33,190 nucleotides of DNA from Psychrobacter lutiphocae DSM 21542 (GTDB taxonomy: Bacteria > Pseudomonadota > Gammaproteobacteria > Pseudomonadales > Moraxellaceae): NCBI RefSeq assembly GCF_000382145.1, contig NZ_KB907656.1:1-33190 (forward strand), given 5' to 3'. Numbering within the stretch: the first letter of the stretch is position 1; each line of letters opens with the position of its first letter. Positions 1 through 8,989 of the stretch are shown here, piece after piece. The notes below the pieces were generated by a model, which was not told the DNA's origin, ran no database searches, and was given only the letters and a program-made list of their open reading frames with translations. The translations under genes and the position numbers were made by a program.

Positions 1-228
1 TTACAGATAAGGTTGAAAAAAATCCCTTAAATTTGCGAGTCTCTATTATAAGGCAGATTTGGCAAATAGTTTATTTACCAAACTGTTAAAGTTAAAAAAT
101 AAAGTTAATAAAATCAAGTTGTTAAATAGTTTGCGAATCGATTGCGAATATCCTAGGGATTTTATGTACGCTATAGGTTCGCAGTGGCCTTATAACAGCC
201 ACTAGTATACTAAAAACTTAGGGAAAGT
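1..228. other. Non-coding flank of cas2, possible CRISPR leader
   Basis: AT-rich stretch between the end of cas2 and the left edge of the window. Type I-C arrays usually lie downstream of cas2, so with the operon on the minus strand the leader and array should be here or just beyond position 1. I see no repeat-spacer periodicity, so no array is inside the window. A small hairpin at 183-203 (AGTGGC, 9-nt loop, GCCACT) is the only clear structure. The leader role is inferred from position. Confidence 0.35.
183..203. other. Small hairpin downstream of cas2
   Basis: Perfect 6-bp stem AGTGGC/GCCACT with a 9-nt loop, 26 bp past the cas2 stop codon. No U-tract follows on the minus strand, so a classical Rho-independent terminator is unlikely. 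It may be an RNA 3' structure or a leader-associated site. Confidence 0.3.
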
Positions 229-519
229 TTAAAACAACAGCACATCATTTAAGTCTAACACAGGTTTTGCACCGATATGTTCTACTCTGCGTTGCCAGTT
301 TTTGCCAAGGTAATAATAGCGCAGACTGTCTGTTTTTGGGTCGATAATCTTCTCAAGCGTTGCTTTAAGAGTTGTCCATTGGGCAGGGTTCACTTCTATT
401 TCAAACACAGAGTATTGTACACGTTGTCCATAATTAAGACAGTTTTTGGCGATATGTCTTAACCTTTTGGCACCACCTGCATCTGCCGTACTAATATCGT
501 AGGTCACAAGTACCATCAT
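229..519 (-). CDS. cas2: CRISPR-associated endonuclease Cas2 (type I-C)
   Basis: Cas2 is the small partner of Cas1 in the Cas1-Cas2 integrase that inserts new spacers at the leader end of the array. The protein opens with the ferredoxin-like first strand MVLVTYDIS, carrying the conserved Asp after the hydrophobic strand. The reading frame is open further upstream (to 585), but the start at 519 (ATG-ATG tandem, either could be used) is preferred: it gives about 96 residues, the usual length, and a GAG-type ribosome binding site lies upstream. The extra upstream residues resemble no Cas2. It is the last gene of the cas operon, about 140 bp downstream of cas1. Confidence 0.95.
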   Translation of the reverse strand: MMVLVTYDISTADAGGAKRLRHIAKNCLNYGQRVQYSVFEIEVNPAQWTTLKATLEKIIDPKTDSLRYYYLGKNWQRRVEHIGAKPVLDLNDVLLF

Positions 520-658
520 AACTTTTTCTCTATATCTTTTTTTTACTATTATTTTATTAGTTGTCACATAGCAAACGATTTGCAATAAATCATGGCGATA
601 TTTAGTAGGCTGACTCAGCGTTCTAAATATTGATTATATAACTGGATTGTGAAAGTTT

Positions 659-1690
659 TTATTTCCATAAAAAAGGAATATAAGTATCTATGTCACCGCG
701 GATATGGCGAGCCATTATTATTGCTTGTAGATGAGGAAGTAGTCCAAAAGGCACACTTTCTTCAAACCATTCATGATAAATGGGTTGCTGTTTGCGCTCA
801 TGCCATGCCTTTAAAAATACTTGCCGTGCGTCATCTTTTAGTCTGACCGCACCATTTTCTTCTTGTTTAAAATCTGTGGTTGCCAGTTGTTTTTTATTAA
901 TTAAAGACAGTACAAACCGATCTAACATTGGACGAAACTCTTCAATCAGATCAAGCGCAAGAGAGGGTCGTCCAGGGCGCAATTGATGAAAAAATCCACA
1001 AGCAGGATCAAGTCCTACCGTTTCTAATGCACTTCGGCATTCGTGTGTCATTAGGGTATAGGTAAAGGAGAGTAGGGCGTTGACTTCATCGGTAGGAGGG
1101 TTGCGAGTGCGCGTTACAAAGCGGAAGTCATCTTGACGAATAAAGTGTGGAAATACAAAAAAATAATAGCTGGCCATTTCACCTTCACGGCCTAGAAGGT
1201 CAGCTAGATTTTCGGTAGCAACAATATGAGCAAGTCCATGACGTAAGCGTGTTTGTGCCAGCTCAAGCTGTTTTGTGACAGAGACAGGTAAGCTTGATTT
1301 ATAATCACGTAGATAACGGCGTATCACTTGGCGTTGGTTATGTACTTTACCCAATACGATGCTATGGCAAATGGTTTGTGTGCGTATGGGGTCATCACTG
1401 ATGCGATATTGCTCACGGCGGAGTAAGACATTGCCACTGACGGCGCCCTCGATGCGGGCTTGAAATTTGCCATATCGATTGAGGTGAGTGATAGTAATGC
1501 CGTTCTCGGTGCAATGTGCCATAAGAGCAGGGGATATGGATACCTGTCCAAAGCAGACGATTGAGTTTAGCTTATGAATAGGTACACGTCCTTTAACTTC
1601 GTAGTCGATATTCATGACTATATTCTCGCTTTGCTTATTCAGCCAAGCGCCTTGGGATTGCACAAATAAGGTATTTTTAAGGGGTCGCAT
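659..1690 (-). CDS. cas1: CRISPR-associated endonuclease/integrase Cas1 (type I-C)
   Basis: Cas1 is the metal-dependent catalytic subunit of the spacer-acquisition integrase. The 343-residue length is normal for type I-C. The expected catalytic triad can be placed: Glu169 in the GREGEMASYYF helix, His235 in GFFHQLRPGRP, and Asp247 in LALDLIEEFRP. The spacing and surrounding residues agree with the family, so the enzyme looks intact. It starts at an ATG 41 bp downstream of cas4 and shares the minus-strand operon with it. The type I-C assignment rests mainly on the neighbouring cas8c and cas5c. Confidence 0.97.
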   Translation of the reverse strand: MRPLKNTLFVQSQGAWLNKQSENIVMNIDYEVKGRVPIHKLNSIVCFGQVSISPALMAHCTENGITITHLNRYGKFQARIEGAVSGNVLLRREQYRISDDPIRTQTICHSIVLGKVHNQRQVIRRYLRDYKSSLPVSVTKQLELAQTRLRHGLAHIVATENLADLLGREGEMASYYFFVFPHFIRQDDFRFVTRTRNPPTDEVNALLSFTYTLMTHECRSALETVGLDPACGFFHQLRPGRPSLALDLIEEFRPMLDRFVLSLINKKQLATTDFKQEENGAVRLKDDARQVFLKAWHERKQQPIYHEWFEESVPFGLLPHLQAIIMARHIRGDIDTYIPFLWK

Positions 1691-1731
1691 CTGCTGTCCT
1701 TTGGGTAGCGCTAAGGCGTGTCCCTAATCAT

Positions 1732-2370
1732 TTAGTCATTTGAGTTGTCTGTTAAACTTTGAGTGATGTATTGGTTGAGCCAAGCTTTGGCGTTTTTGTT
1801 AAAGATTTTGGGGTGACAACTATCTTTTAGCGAACAGTTACGGCACTTACTGGTGCTATAACTGGGTTTAGGTGTGTGCCCTGTTTCGATAATATGAAGG
1901 CAGTCGTTAATGGCATCTAATGTGAGCTGACGTAATTCGTCATCAAAGGTGACGGTATGGCGTCTACGCGTTTTGCCATAAAATAGGGCGCCTTCAGGAA
2001 CCTGACAATTGTGCATGTCCTCTAAGCATAAGGCTTGAGCGCATAATTGTACTTCATCTGCTCGGTGTGATTTTGGTCGCCCACGTTTGTATTCGATTGG
2101 ATAGGGGATCTGGATACCCTTATCGCTTGTGTGATATTCGACCACATCGGCGACACCTTCAAGTCCAAGTGTTTTGTGACCAAGGGGCAAGGTACGCACT
2201 GTCTTAATGGCACCACGTGTGTCATGACCACCACTGTTGACTTTTTCGTGCATGACTTGCCCTTCGGCAGTAAAGATATTTTCTTCCCAAGCACACTCAA
2301 GCTCTATCAGCGCAAATTGACGCGGACAAAATAGATAGTGCTGTAAGCGTGATAGGTAGAGGGTTTGCAT
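1732..2370 (-). CDS. cas4: CRISPR-associated exonuclease Cas4
   Basis: Cas4 is a RecB-family nuclease with an Fe-S cluster that trims prespacers and helps choose PAM-matched, correctly oriented spacers together with Cas1-Cas2. All four cluster cysteines are visible: Cys15 in YLFCPRQ and Cys176, Cys179 and Cys185 in the C-terminal CRNCSLKDSC. The RecB nuclease core is present as GVADVVEY (Asp75) and PIEYKRG (Glu93, Lys95), followed by the helical Gln motif (DEVQLCAQAL). The 212-residue length is typical. It starts only 5 bp after the cas7 stop codon, suggesting tight or coupled translation. Confidence 0.96.
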   Translation of the reverse strand: MQTLYLSRLQHYLFCPRQFALIELECAWEENIFTAEGQVMHEKVNSGGHDTRGAIKTVRTLPLGHKTLGLEGVADVVEYHTSDKGIQIPYPIEYKRGRPKSHRADEVQLCAQALCLEDMHNCQVPEGALFYGKTRRRHTVTFDDELRQLTLDAINDCLHIIETGHTPKPSYSTSKCRNCSLKDSCHPKIFNKNAKAWLNQYITQSLTDNSND

Positions 2371-2375
2371 GTGAA

Positions 2376-3260
2376 TTAAAACCCTTCAATAATCTCAGGC
2401 TCTAAACCATCCAAAGCTTTCTTTAAAGCTTCTTCATCAAAGTTACCTTCATTATCTAATAACTCTTTTAAACTACGATGCACTTTAGCGGATGAATACT
2501 GACCTGACTTACTACCATGTTGCCACCAGATAACTTTTTTGACTTGCATACTGCCTTCAGGGCGAGCGGATGACGCATCGCCTTCAAATAGTTTTGGTAA
2601 AATGGCTTTTAGCTTTTGTGCGTCTTCATCACTAAAGCCCGTGCGCTCGGCCAATTGCGGGGTGATTGCGCCATAAGTCACATAGATACCCTTATCGACA
2701 CGGTGTTTCATGCCCATAGTATCACTGCCTTTTTTGGTACCATCACCTTCACCACTGACGCTTTTAGTAATTTGAGTACTGGTGATATCAACAGGTTCTA
2801 AACTAAACGCAGATTGAATGGTAACAGGGCCACGAATGGGGATGGATACGCCATCTGCACCTTTGGTATCTGCTTTAAAAGCGAATACTTGACCAAAAGC
2901 ACGCACATCAAACCATTTATCACAGGCTTTTTGAGCAGTTTCATCGCGTTTAGCTTCGATATTCTCTTTTTTATTGGCTTCAAAGGCATTTTTTCCTAAA
3001 CCGACTTCTTCATCGTAGGCTCGGTTTTTAAGGCTGGTAATACCGTCTGTCTTTTTTTCATCAGACTGAACAAAGATATCTTCACCTGACTCTTGCAAAC
3101 GATCACGAATTTTGCGCTTAAGACAAACATCCGTAATTTCGCCATTACCGGCAAAATCAGTACGTGGACGGTTGCCGTTTAAAGGGTCGCCATTTGGGTT
3201 GGCGTTGTTAACTTCAATGATTAAAGCAAAGTCGATTTTATTGTTGATTGGCGTTGTCAT
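2376..3260 (-). CDS. cas7: Type I-C Cascade backbone protein Cas7 (Csd2)
   Basis: Cas7 (Csd2/Csh2 family) forms the helical backbone of the I-C Cascade and holds the crRNA along its length. The N-terminal strand FALIIEVNNANPNGDP, with the conserved N-P-N-G-D-P turn, is the hallmark of Csd2/Csh2 proteins. The central GVSIPIRGPVTIQSAFSLEPV and the MKHRVDKGIYVTYG segment also fit. At 294 residues it is of normal size. The ATG at 3260 has an AAGGA ribosome binding site. It lies 26 bp downstream of cas8c. Confidence 0.95.
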   Translation of the reverse strand: MTTPINNKIDFALIIEVNNANPNGDPLNGNRPRTDFAGNGEITDVCLKRKIRDRLQESGEDIFVQSDEKKTDGITSLKNRAYDEEVGLGKNAFEANKKENIEAKRDETAQKACDKWFDVRAFGQVFAFKADTKGADGVSIPIRGPVTIQSAFSLEPVDITSTQITKSVSGEGDGTKKGSDTMGMKHRVDKGIYVTYGAITPQLAERTGFSDEDAQKLKAILPKLFEGDASSARPEGSMQVKKVIWWQHGSKSGQYSSAKVHRSLKELLDNEGNFDEEALKKALDGLEPEIIEGF

Positions 3261-3286
3261 ATGGATTCCTTATTTATAATAGTAAG

Positions 3287-3754
3287 TTAATCAAAGATTA
3301 ATTCTTCATCAGTTAGGTCCCCGATAGAAACCTCACCTGTGTCGTCTTTATTTTCTTTTAATACCCATTTACCTTTTACTAGTTTATGTTCTCGTAGCCA
3401 CTTTGATTGTAGATCATAACCCAGTAAAAAATCGGGGTCTAAGCGATCGTCTTTAGTGAACTCTTCATTATTTGTTAGCAATGCTTCTATATCTTGAATC
3501 AGTCGCATATATGCCGATTCTAACGGAGGTACTCGACTGATTAAACGCTTTTGATACGGTGGTAGAGACTCAGTACGTATCATCATCCATACTTGGCTGG
3601 GCTTTTGTGTAAAGCGCTGCATATACTTAAAGGCATTAGTAGGACGTCGTGGTTCACGAGCAAGCTGTAACGCTAACTCTTCTATATGGTTCGCCACAGC
3701 AAGTAGTCGACCAAATAAATAACTTCGATTGGTATTATTGTTGTCTAAATTCAC
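3287..3754 (-). CDS. cas11c: Cas11c small subunit from an internal start within cas8c
   Basis: Type I-C systems are known to make a small subunit (Cas11c) from an internal translation start in the 3' part of cas8c; it lines the Cascade belly and stabilises the complex. Here an in-frame GTG (Val521 of Cas8c) is preceded by CGGAG with a 7-nt spacing, a strong Shine-Dalgarno. Translation from it yields 155 residues, beginning just before the conserved [12 protein letters not shown] helix where Cas11c normally begins. No better start codon with a ribosome binding site is seen nearby. The product is inferred, and its acidic C-terminal tail makes it somewhat long. Confidence 0.65.
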   Translation of the reverse strand: MNLDNNNTNRSYLFGRLLAVANHIEELALQLAREPRRPTNAFKYMQRFTQKPSQVWMMIRTESLPPYQKRLISRVPPLESAYMRLIQDIEALLTNNEEFTKDDRLDPDFLLGYDLQSKWLREHKLVKGKWVLKENKDDTGEVSIGDLTDEELIFD

Positions 3755-5314
3755 ACTAACACTCCGTTTTTGGTTACGATGTAAAAAGCCTCGATAAATA
3801 GCACAGAATATGGTGATATCTTCGTGCCATAGTTTAACTTTAGTAAAATGTTTTACACTGCTATCACCAGCACGGTCGTGATAGGGATTAATGGCTTTTT
3901 GATAGCAACTATTGATGATATCTATTGGGAAAGGACTTGCGTCGACAATGCAGGGTAGTAAGCGCTGATACAGTAGACGCCTTTGTTTTTTAACTGAGTC
4001 TGTCGATTTACGACCATATAGAACTAGTGATAACTTATACAGACTGGGTGATAGCACAATATAGTGAATGCCCTCATCTATTTTAAAAGGCATGTACCAG
4101 CTAAACTGTGTATGCCAGTCAATCAGGTTGTTATAATAATCTTTAGGGCTGGTCTGCCGGTAATAGGTAATTGCCGCCCTTCCAGTTGTTGAGGCGGCCA
4201 ACGAAATAACCGATAACTGCTTAATATCTGCATCGTCTAATTTTTTGAAATAACCGTATAGATAGTTGCGGAAGATTTGTCCTTGATGTAGCCCTAAATT
4301 TTGACTGATATCTTTAAAAATATTCTCGTTGTTATCTTTCTTTTGGTTGTCTAATTGAGTTAGGTCAAAAGTTCCTAACTCTTCTACTGGATTAATAATA
4401 GGCTGAACGACTTTTTTATCTGTAGCTGCCCATGCAACGATACCTAATCCATCATTATTATAACCTTGTCGCTTTAACAGCCACTCAAGTGCTGCATGTG
4501 CTTTGTCAGAGTATAACTCGCTGATGTTTGCTGCTTGAAGAACATCCCCCTTTCCATCATCAGTAAACTTTCCTCGGAAAGTATAATTTGTTGCATCATT
4601 AGATGAAATTAGTTTCGCACCATGCTCACCATTTAAGAAACCTTTAGAATGAGTTGTCGTTACTTTTAATGTTTCACCAGTTGCATAACACAAAGCCATT
4701 GTGCCTTCTAAGGCTTCACAAACTTTTTGCCAACTTTTAAAAAGATCTTCATTATGAGGTGACCATGACTCAATTAATGGGCTGCCATCACTTGGTTGAA
4801 TTCTCCAAAGGGTAATATATTTTGGTTTAATAAGGATATTATTATTGTCGAAAATATCAGATACATGGCTGTTTGGATGATTTTTTAAATCATGTAGTAG
4901 TGTTTCTTTTTTAACGTAATGAAGAACTGCTTTAGGCAAGATCGACTTATTATCAAGTTCTACCCAATTAGAAAGTAAGTTGACATATGCATCAAATGCT
5001 AGTTTGTTGGATTTCCCACCATATTTCTCATAATCTCCTGCTATGTACTTAAATTCATCACAAAGAGGGTGTGCAGCTATGCCACTTGTACGAGATGAGG
5101 ACTTTATAGTAACAGGTATAATTCTTGCTTCAGAAGTCGGCTTATTATCTACAGTAATATATTCTGCCGATATAAACTCACCACTTTCATTTAAAGTGAT
5201 AATAATTTCTGATTTTTTATAGATATGGTAGTATGGACGTAAGGCGACATCATTAGTTAAATCCGTACTCTGAGCCTGTTCATAGGTATCATATAGATGT
5301 TGTAACCAACTCAT
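3287..5314 (-). CDS. cas8c: Type I-C Cascade large subunit Cas8c (Csd1)
   Basis: Cas8c (Csd1) is the large subunit of the I-C effector complex. It recognises the PAM and helps recruit Cas3. At 675 residues it is on the long side for the family. Family-like segments include the N-terminal [10 protein letters not shown], the central [17 protein letters not shown] and the C-terminal [21 protein letters not shown]. Its ATG overlaps the cas5c stop codon by 4 bp (ATGA), a classic sign of translational coupling. The last 155 codons can be translated on their own from an internal GTG at 3754, listed separately as Cas11c. Confidence 0.94.
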   Translation of the reverse strand: MSWLQHLYDTYEQAQSTDLTNDVALRPYYHIYKKSEIIITLNESGEFISAEYITVDNKPTSEARIIPVTIKSSSRTSGIAAHPLCDEFKYIAGDYEKYGGKSNKLAFDAYVNLLSNWVELDNKSILPKAVLHYVKKETLLHDLKNHPNSHVSDIFDNNNILIKPKYITLWRIQPSDGSPLIESWSPHNEDLFKSWQKVCEALEGTMALCYATGETLKVTTTHSKGFLNGEHGAKLISSNDATNYTFRGKFTDDGKGDVLQAANISELYSDKAHAALEWLLKRQGYNNDGLGIVAWAATDKKVVQPIINPVEELGTFDLTQLDNQKKDNNENIFKDISQNLGLHQGQIFRNYLYGYFKKLDDADIKQLSVISLAASTTGRAAITYYRQTSPKDYYNNLIDWHTQFSWYMPFKIDEGIHYIVLSPSLYKLSLVLYGRKSTDSVKKQRRLLYQRLLPCIVDASPFPIDIINSCYQKAINPYHDRAGDSSVKHFTKVKLWHEDITIFCAIYRGFLHRNQKRSVSVNLDNNNTNRSYLFGRLLAVANHIEELALQLAREPRRPTNAFKYMQRFTQKPSQVWMMIRTESLPPYQKRLISRVPPLESAYMRLIQDIEALLTNNEEFTKDDRLDPDFLLGYDLQSKWLREHKLVKGKWVLKENKDDTGEVSIGDLTDEELIFD

Positions 5315-6045
5315 ATTGCCTCCTGCGTTTGATTTACGTTTTGTATATTACTATCAAGTTCAAACGTTTTGGCAGTCATCTTACGTATAAACTGATTAGG
5401 CAGTCCATTGATTGCATCTTGTTCTAAGTCATCAGAGGGTTTGATAAACTCAATGACGCCATGCTTCATTGTGGGTTGCCATAGCCTTGCGTGCAACTCA
5501 TCGATACCTGTTTCATCAGGATAAGCAAAGCTATGAAACATAGTGCCATAACTTAACTCATCTAACTCATCATAAGCACCGACTCCACTACCAAACTCGC
5601 ATGGCTCAACATAGCCTTGACACTCTCTTGTACCCAGAAAAATATCTTGACGCCCTCCTTTTTCAAGCATACGCTGGGCAATACTATAGTGCTTACCATC
5701 AATACGATCAGCTTCTAGCTCTGGGCGGTGCATATTCCATTCAAAATGGGCTTGGACTTGGTAAGCCACATCATGTAAATAAGTATAATAAGCCAAATCA
5801 TTGCCATCACTATGATATTTAATGGGCTTAACCCCTTTGGTTTGGGTACGAATGGGGTTGATAACTCGAACCTTGTCGATATACCAGATCAATGTGGGTT
5901 TCCAATATATACTTTTACATACGCCTTTTAGAGCTTCGTATGTGGGTAAGTGATAGCTGGTTTTTTCACCACCGATTCGTGTAATCGGGTCAGTAAATAA
6001 GGCATTGCGCCCTGTTAATAAAAATTCAATACTGTTTTTAGCCAT
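5311..6045 (-). CDS. cas5c: Type I-C Cascade protein and pre-crRNA nuclease Cas5c
   Basis: In type I-C there is no Cas6; Cas5c (Cas5d) cleaves the pre-crRNA repeat and then stays bound to the 5' handle in Cascade. The protein is 244 residues, the usual size. It shows the N-terminal RAMP-like strand [30 protein letters not shown] (split here only by turns), the [21 protein letters not shown] segment, and the conserved [14 protein letters not shown] block. The ATG at 6045 has AGGA six bases upstream. It overlaps cas8c by 4 bp and lies 47 bp after cas3. The exact nuclease residues cannot be assigned without an alignment. Confidence 0.94.
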   Translation of the reverse strand: MAKNSIEFLLTGRNALFTDPITRIGGEKTSYHLPTYEALKGVCKSIYWKPTLIWYIDKVRVINPIRTQTKGVKPIKYHSDGNDLAYYTYLHDVAYQVQAHFEWNMHRPELEADRIDGKHYSIAQRMLEKGGRQDIFLGTRECQGYVEPCEFGSGVGAYDELDELSYGTMFHSFAYPDETGIDELHARLWQPTMKHGVIEFIKPSDDLEQDAINGLPNQFIRKMTAKTFELDSNIQNVNQTQEAI

Positions 6046-6092
6046 ATTATATCCTTAATTTTTTTTATTGCCATCATAGACTTTGAAGGTGT

Positions 6093-8717
6093 TTAAAGAA
6101 TACTGCACTCTGATGTACTATTACCTTCAGTATTCAAACCAAACTCTTCATCGTAATAAGACTCCAATGGTAGTACATAGATTCCTGTATCTAAGATCTC
6201 CTTGCGGACTTGACGAATAGCCTCCCAGTCTTTTGAAAAAACGTTTACGGTATATTGTTGTGTCTTTTTTAGTATTTTATAGAAGTCAGCATCAACAAAG
6301 CTCTTATTTAGTAAGTCAGTTATTAACTCTTTTCCACCAGCATACGGTACGATAATGGATTGAGTAGGTGCATCAATAGCTTTAAATGCCTGACCTGCTT
6401 CCATAAAAGAGTGTGATAGTAGTGGTGATAATGCCTTAGTGTCACGTACTCGATTTAAGGCGCTTGGATTTGATTCATTGTCACTAAGCCAGTTTAGAAT
6501 ACTGTAGCTACTACGTCCATCTTTAGTGGGCTTACCGCTTTCATCGGTTGGATAACTCATAAAACGCATGATGTCTTCATGCTGTGTAAAATATGAGAAG
6601 TACTGTGTCATATAGTCAGGGTGTAATAGACTTTTCTTTGTTGGATTGTTTTTTAGTTGGTTAAGAATAAGCTGGGTGCGTTCTTTACCAACTTTAATAG
6701 TTTGTAATGAACCTAGTGATTCTTTATCAGGATTGACTATATATACATTGCCTTTAATAGGCGTGTTCGATTGATCTACCATCTCACCATGCCGATTACA
6801 TCTTCCTGCTGCTTGAGCGATACTGTCTAGTCCAGCTAAGAAACGTATGACTGTAGAAAATGAGATATCAACACCTGCTTCAATGAGCTGGGTTGAGATA
6901 ACTAAGGTTGGTAGCTTGCTATCTAAGCGTTGGCGTATTTCATTTAAAAGAGTCTTACGATGTTTTGCACACTGTGCGGTACTTAAATGATAAATCTTAG
7001 CCTCTGATAGTTCATCCTTATTTTTTAATGTTAAATACAGGTTTTTTGCCCATATTTTAGTATTAACAATGACTAGAGTGCTTTTTGATATAAGAAACTT
7101 TTGACCAATAAACTCACTCATCTCTGCTAAGTTTTTACCTGATGCGGTTGTTTTATCATAAATATCAACCCGCTCTAAGGCATTAAACATCTCATGTAAA
7201 TTACTTTTATTACCTGTTATTTCATAATTTTCTTTAAGGTTGAGACTGCCTTTATGACTTTGAGGGAGCTTATCAAGCACAGGCTGGGTTGCTGTACATA
7301 ACACAGCAGTTGTGTTGGCATATTGGGTCAAAAAATTAATCGCATTACAAAATAAGTAATAACAATTAATAGGTAAGGTTTGTATCTCATCAAAGATAAG
7401 CACAGCTCGGCTAAGCTGATGTAGGCGTCTAACCCCTTTGGTGCCACCGCCAAAACAGCTTTCTAAAAATTGCACCATGGTCGTAAACACAACTGGTGCA
7501 TTCCAGTTATCCATAATCAGTTTGCTTTGCCAAGTTTGCACATCAGGCTCAAGGTTAGAGTGTTGTTCTAAGACCCAGTCACCCACATAACTGCCGTTGG
7601 GCAACTTTTCTTCCAAAATATCTCGTACTTCTTGAGCATTTTGCTCAATGATACTGGTGAAAGGAATGATATAAACAATACGATCAAGGTTGTGGCGCTT
7701 AGCATGTTGTACCGCAAAACGTAGGCTGGCAAGTGTTTTACCACCGCCTGTTGGCACAGTAAGCGTATAAATCCCTTGTTCACCTTTCCCTGCGTCATAG
7801 CAAGTTTTAGCAATACGATTGCGTTGTTTGTTAATAGGGCTAATCGGCTTGCCTTTGGATTGACTGGCAAAGCTTTGATAGAGATCTTCGACCTTATCAA
7901 TGGCCAATTGCCAATCAGGACGTTGATAGTCTAGTAAATGGCGTTGGCTTGGATTTTCAAAAGCGATGCTGTTGCTACGGTCTGCATCAATAAGACAGCT
8001 AAAAAGTAGTCGAGTATAAAAACCTAAGTTAAACTCTGCTATTTTTTTACTATCTAAATATTTGTCGTCATATGTTTGAACTAATCTAGGTACTTCTGAT
8101 TTAAAAATATTAGTAATAAGGCTCAACGTAGTTGTCTTTATATCTAATTCCATAGAACTTATACATTCAAGTACGTGAGAAGATTTGTTTTCTTTTTGGA
8201 GTCGTTTTTGGAAAACTCTATTACCACTTTTATCTATGATATTAATTAAGCCACTATGATGAGAAAAAATGCATATAGATAATATTTGTCCTAATAAATA
8301 CCATTGCTCAGGTTGTAAATGACTATTATTAGACTGAAGTTTTTGAATATAGCTGAAGAGAAATTGCCCACCAGCCGTAGAGTGATCTACTGAACCACGT
8401 TTGGGTTTACCTTTAGTTAAAATTTCAGCCTCTTCATCTGCATCTAGCCCTAAGTCTTTGTAATTATCATAGACAACGCTATTTCTTATATAGGTCTGAA
8501 ATGCCTCACTGTATTTGCCTAAATCATGAACTAAACCAATCAACTCACCAGATAGGGGAAGGCCTATTTTGGTTGCTAGTTTTTTAGCTATCTGAGCTGT
8601 GCCAGTTAGGTGATCGTATAAAGGCTGAATAGCACCGTCCACTTGGCGTACATGGGCAATAAATTGCTGAGAGCTTTGTGCAAAGGTACTGTCTTTATCT
8701 AAATCCAACATAATCAA
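6093..8717 (-). CDS. cas3: CRISPR-associated nuclease/helicase Cas3 (HD + DEAD)
   Basis: Cas3 unwinds and degrades target DNA once Cascade has bound it. The N-terminal HD nuclease has His36 (YDHLTG), His64-Asp65 (LVHDLGKYSEAF), DHSTAGG near residue 111 and FSHHSG near 151. The SF2 helicase follows, with Walker A VPTGGGKT (321-328), the DEAD-type box FDEIQTL (about 442-448), CTATQP, STQLIEAGVDIS and the motif VI segment AQAAGRCNRHGE. At 874 residues it looks complete. The preferred start is TTG at 8717, because AAGGA lies about 6 bases upstream; an ATG two codons later (8711) is the alternative. It is the first gene of the cas operon. Confidence 0.96.
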   Translation of the reverse strand: MIMLDLDKDSTFAQSSQQFIAHVRQVDGAIQPLYDHLTGTAQIAKKLATKIGLPLSGELIGLVHDLGKYSEAFQTYIRNSVVYDNYKDLGLDADEEAEILTKGKPKRGSVDHSTAGGQFLFSYIQKLQSNNSHLQPEQWYLLGQILSICIFSHHSGLINIIDKSGNRVFQKRLQKENKSSHVLECISSMELDIKTTTLSLITNIFKSEVPRLVQTYDDKYLDSKKIAEFNLGFYTRLLFSCLIDADRSNSIAFENPSQRHLLDYQRPDWQLAIDKVEDLYQSFASQSKGKPISPINKQRNRIAKTCYDAGKGEQGIYTLTVPTGGGKTLASLRFAVQHAKRHNLDRIVYIIPFTSIIEQNAQEVRDILEEKLPNGSYVGDWVLEQHSNLEPDVQTWQSKLIMDNWNAPVVFTTMVQFLESCFGGGTKGVRRLHQLSRAVLIFDEIQTLPINCYYLFCNAINFLTQYANTTAVLCTATQPVLDKLPQSHKGSLNLKENYEITGNKSNLHEMFNALERVDIYDKTTASGKNLAEMSEFIGQKFLISKSTLVIVNTKIWAKNLYLTLKNKDELSEAKIYHLSTAQCAKHRKTLLNEIRQRLDSKLPTLVISTQLIEAGVDISFSTVIRFLAGLDSIAQAAGRCNRHGEMVDQSNTPIKGNVYIVNPDKESLGSLQTIKVGKERTQLILNQLKNNPTKKSLLHPDYMTQYFSYFTQHEDIMRFMSYPTDESGKPTKDGRSSYSILNWLSDNESNPSALNRVRDTKALSPLLSHSFMEAGQAFKAIDAPTQSIIVPYAGGKELITDLLNKSFVDADFYKILKKTQQYTVNVFSKDWEAIRQVRKEILDTGIYVLPLESYYDEEFGLNTEGNSTSECSIL

Positions 8718-8824
8718 CCATCATCCTTAATATAGACATCAATCTTACATACAGTTATTAATCAAACTATGAATTAAGCATACCTTGATATATAACAACG
8801 AACAAGAGGTTAATCTGTCATATG

Positions 8825-8839
8825 CGACAAAGATTGTCG
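8825..8839. promoter_or_regulatory. Inverted repeat between cas3 and the DUF898 gene
   Basis: Perfect 6-bp arms CGACAA and TTGTCG around a 3-nt centre, about 108 bp upstream of cas3 and 150 bp upstream of the divergent DUF898 gene. It is a candidate operator for the cas operon or its divergent neighbour. The regulator is unknown; no regulator gene is adjacent. Confidence 0.35.
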
Positions 8840-8989
8840 TGTAATTTCTCAATAAAATGTATTTAAAAAATCCAAATAATATTAGATATCTTTAATCTGA
8901 TAATCTATAATGCTTTTTTATAATTATTTAATATTTATACACCTAGAAGAATTAAAATTTAAAAATAAAATCAATGGAAATTTGGCTCT

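Noticed and set aside
1..228. CRISPR array next to cas2
   Set aside because: No sequence of 25-40 bp recurs with spacer-sized intervals; only a single small hairpin is present.
649..846. Plus-strand frame antisense to cas1
   Set aside because: It mirrors the cas1 coding sequence; the cas1 frame carries the complete conserved motifs and the antisense product resembles nothing.
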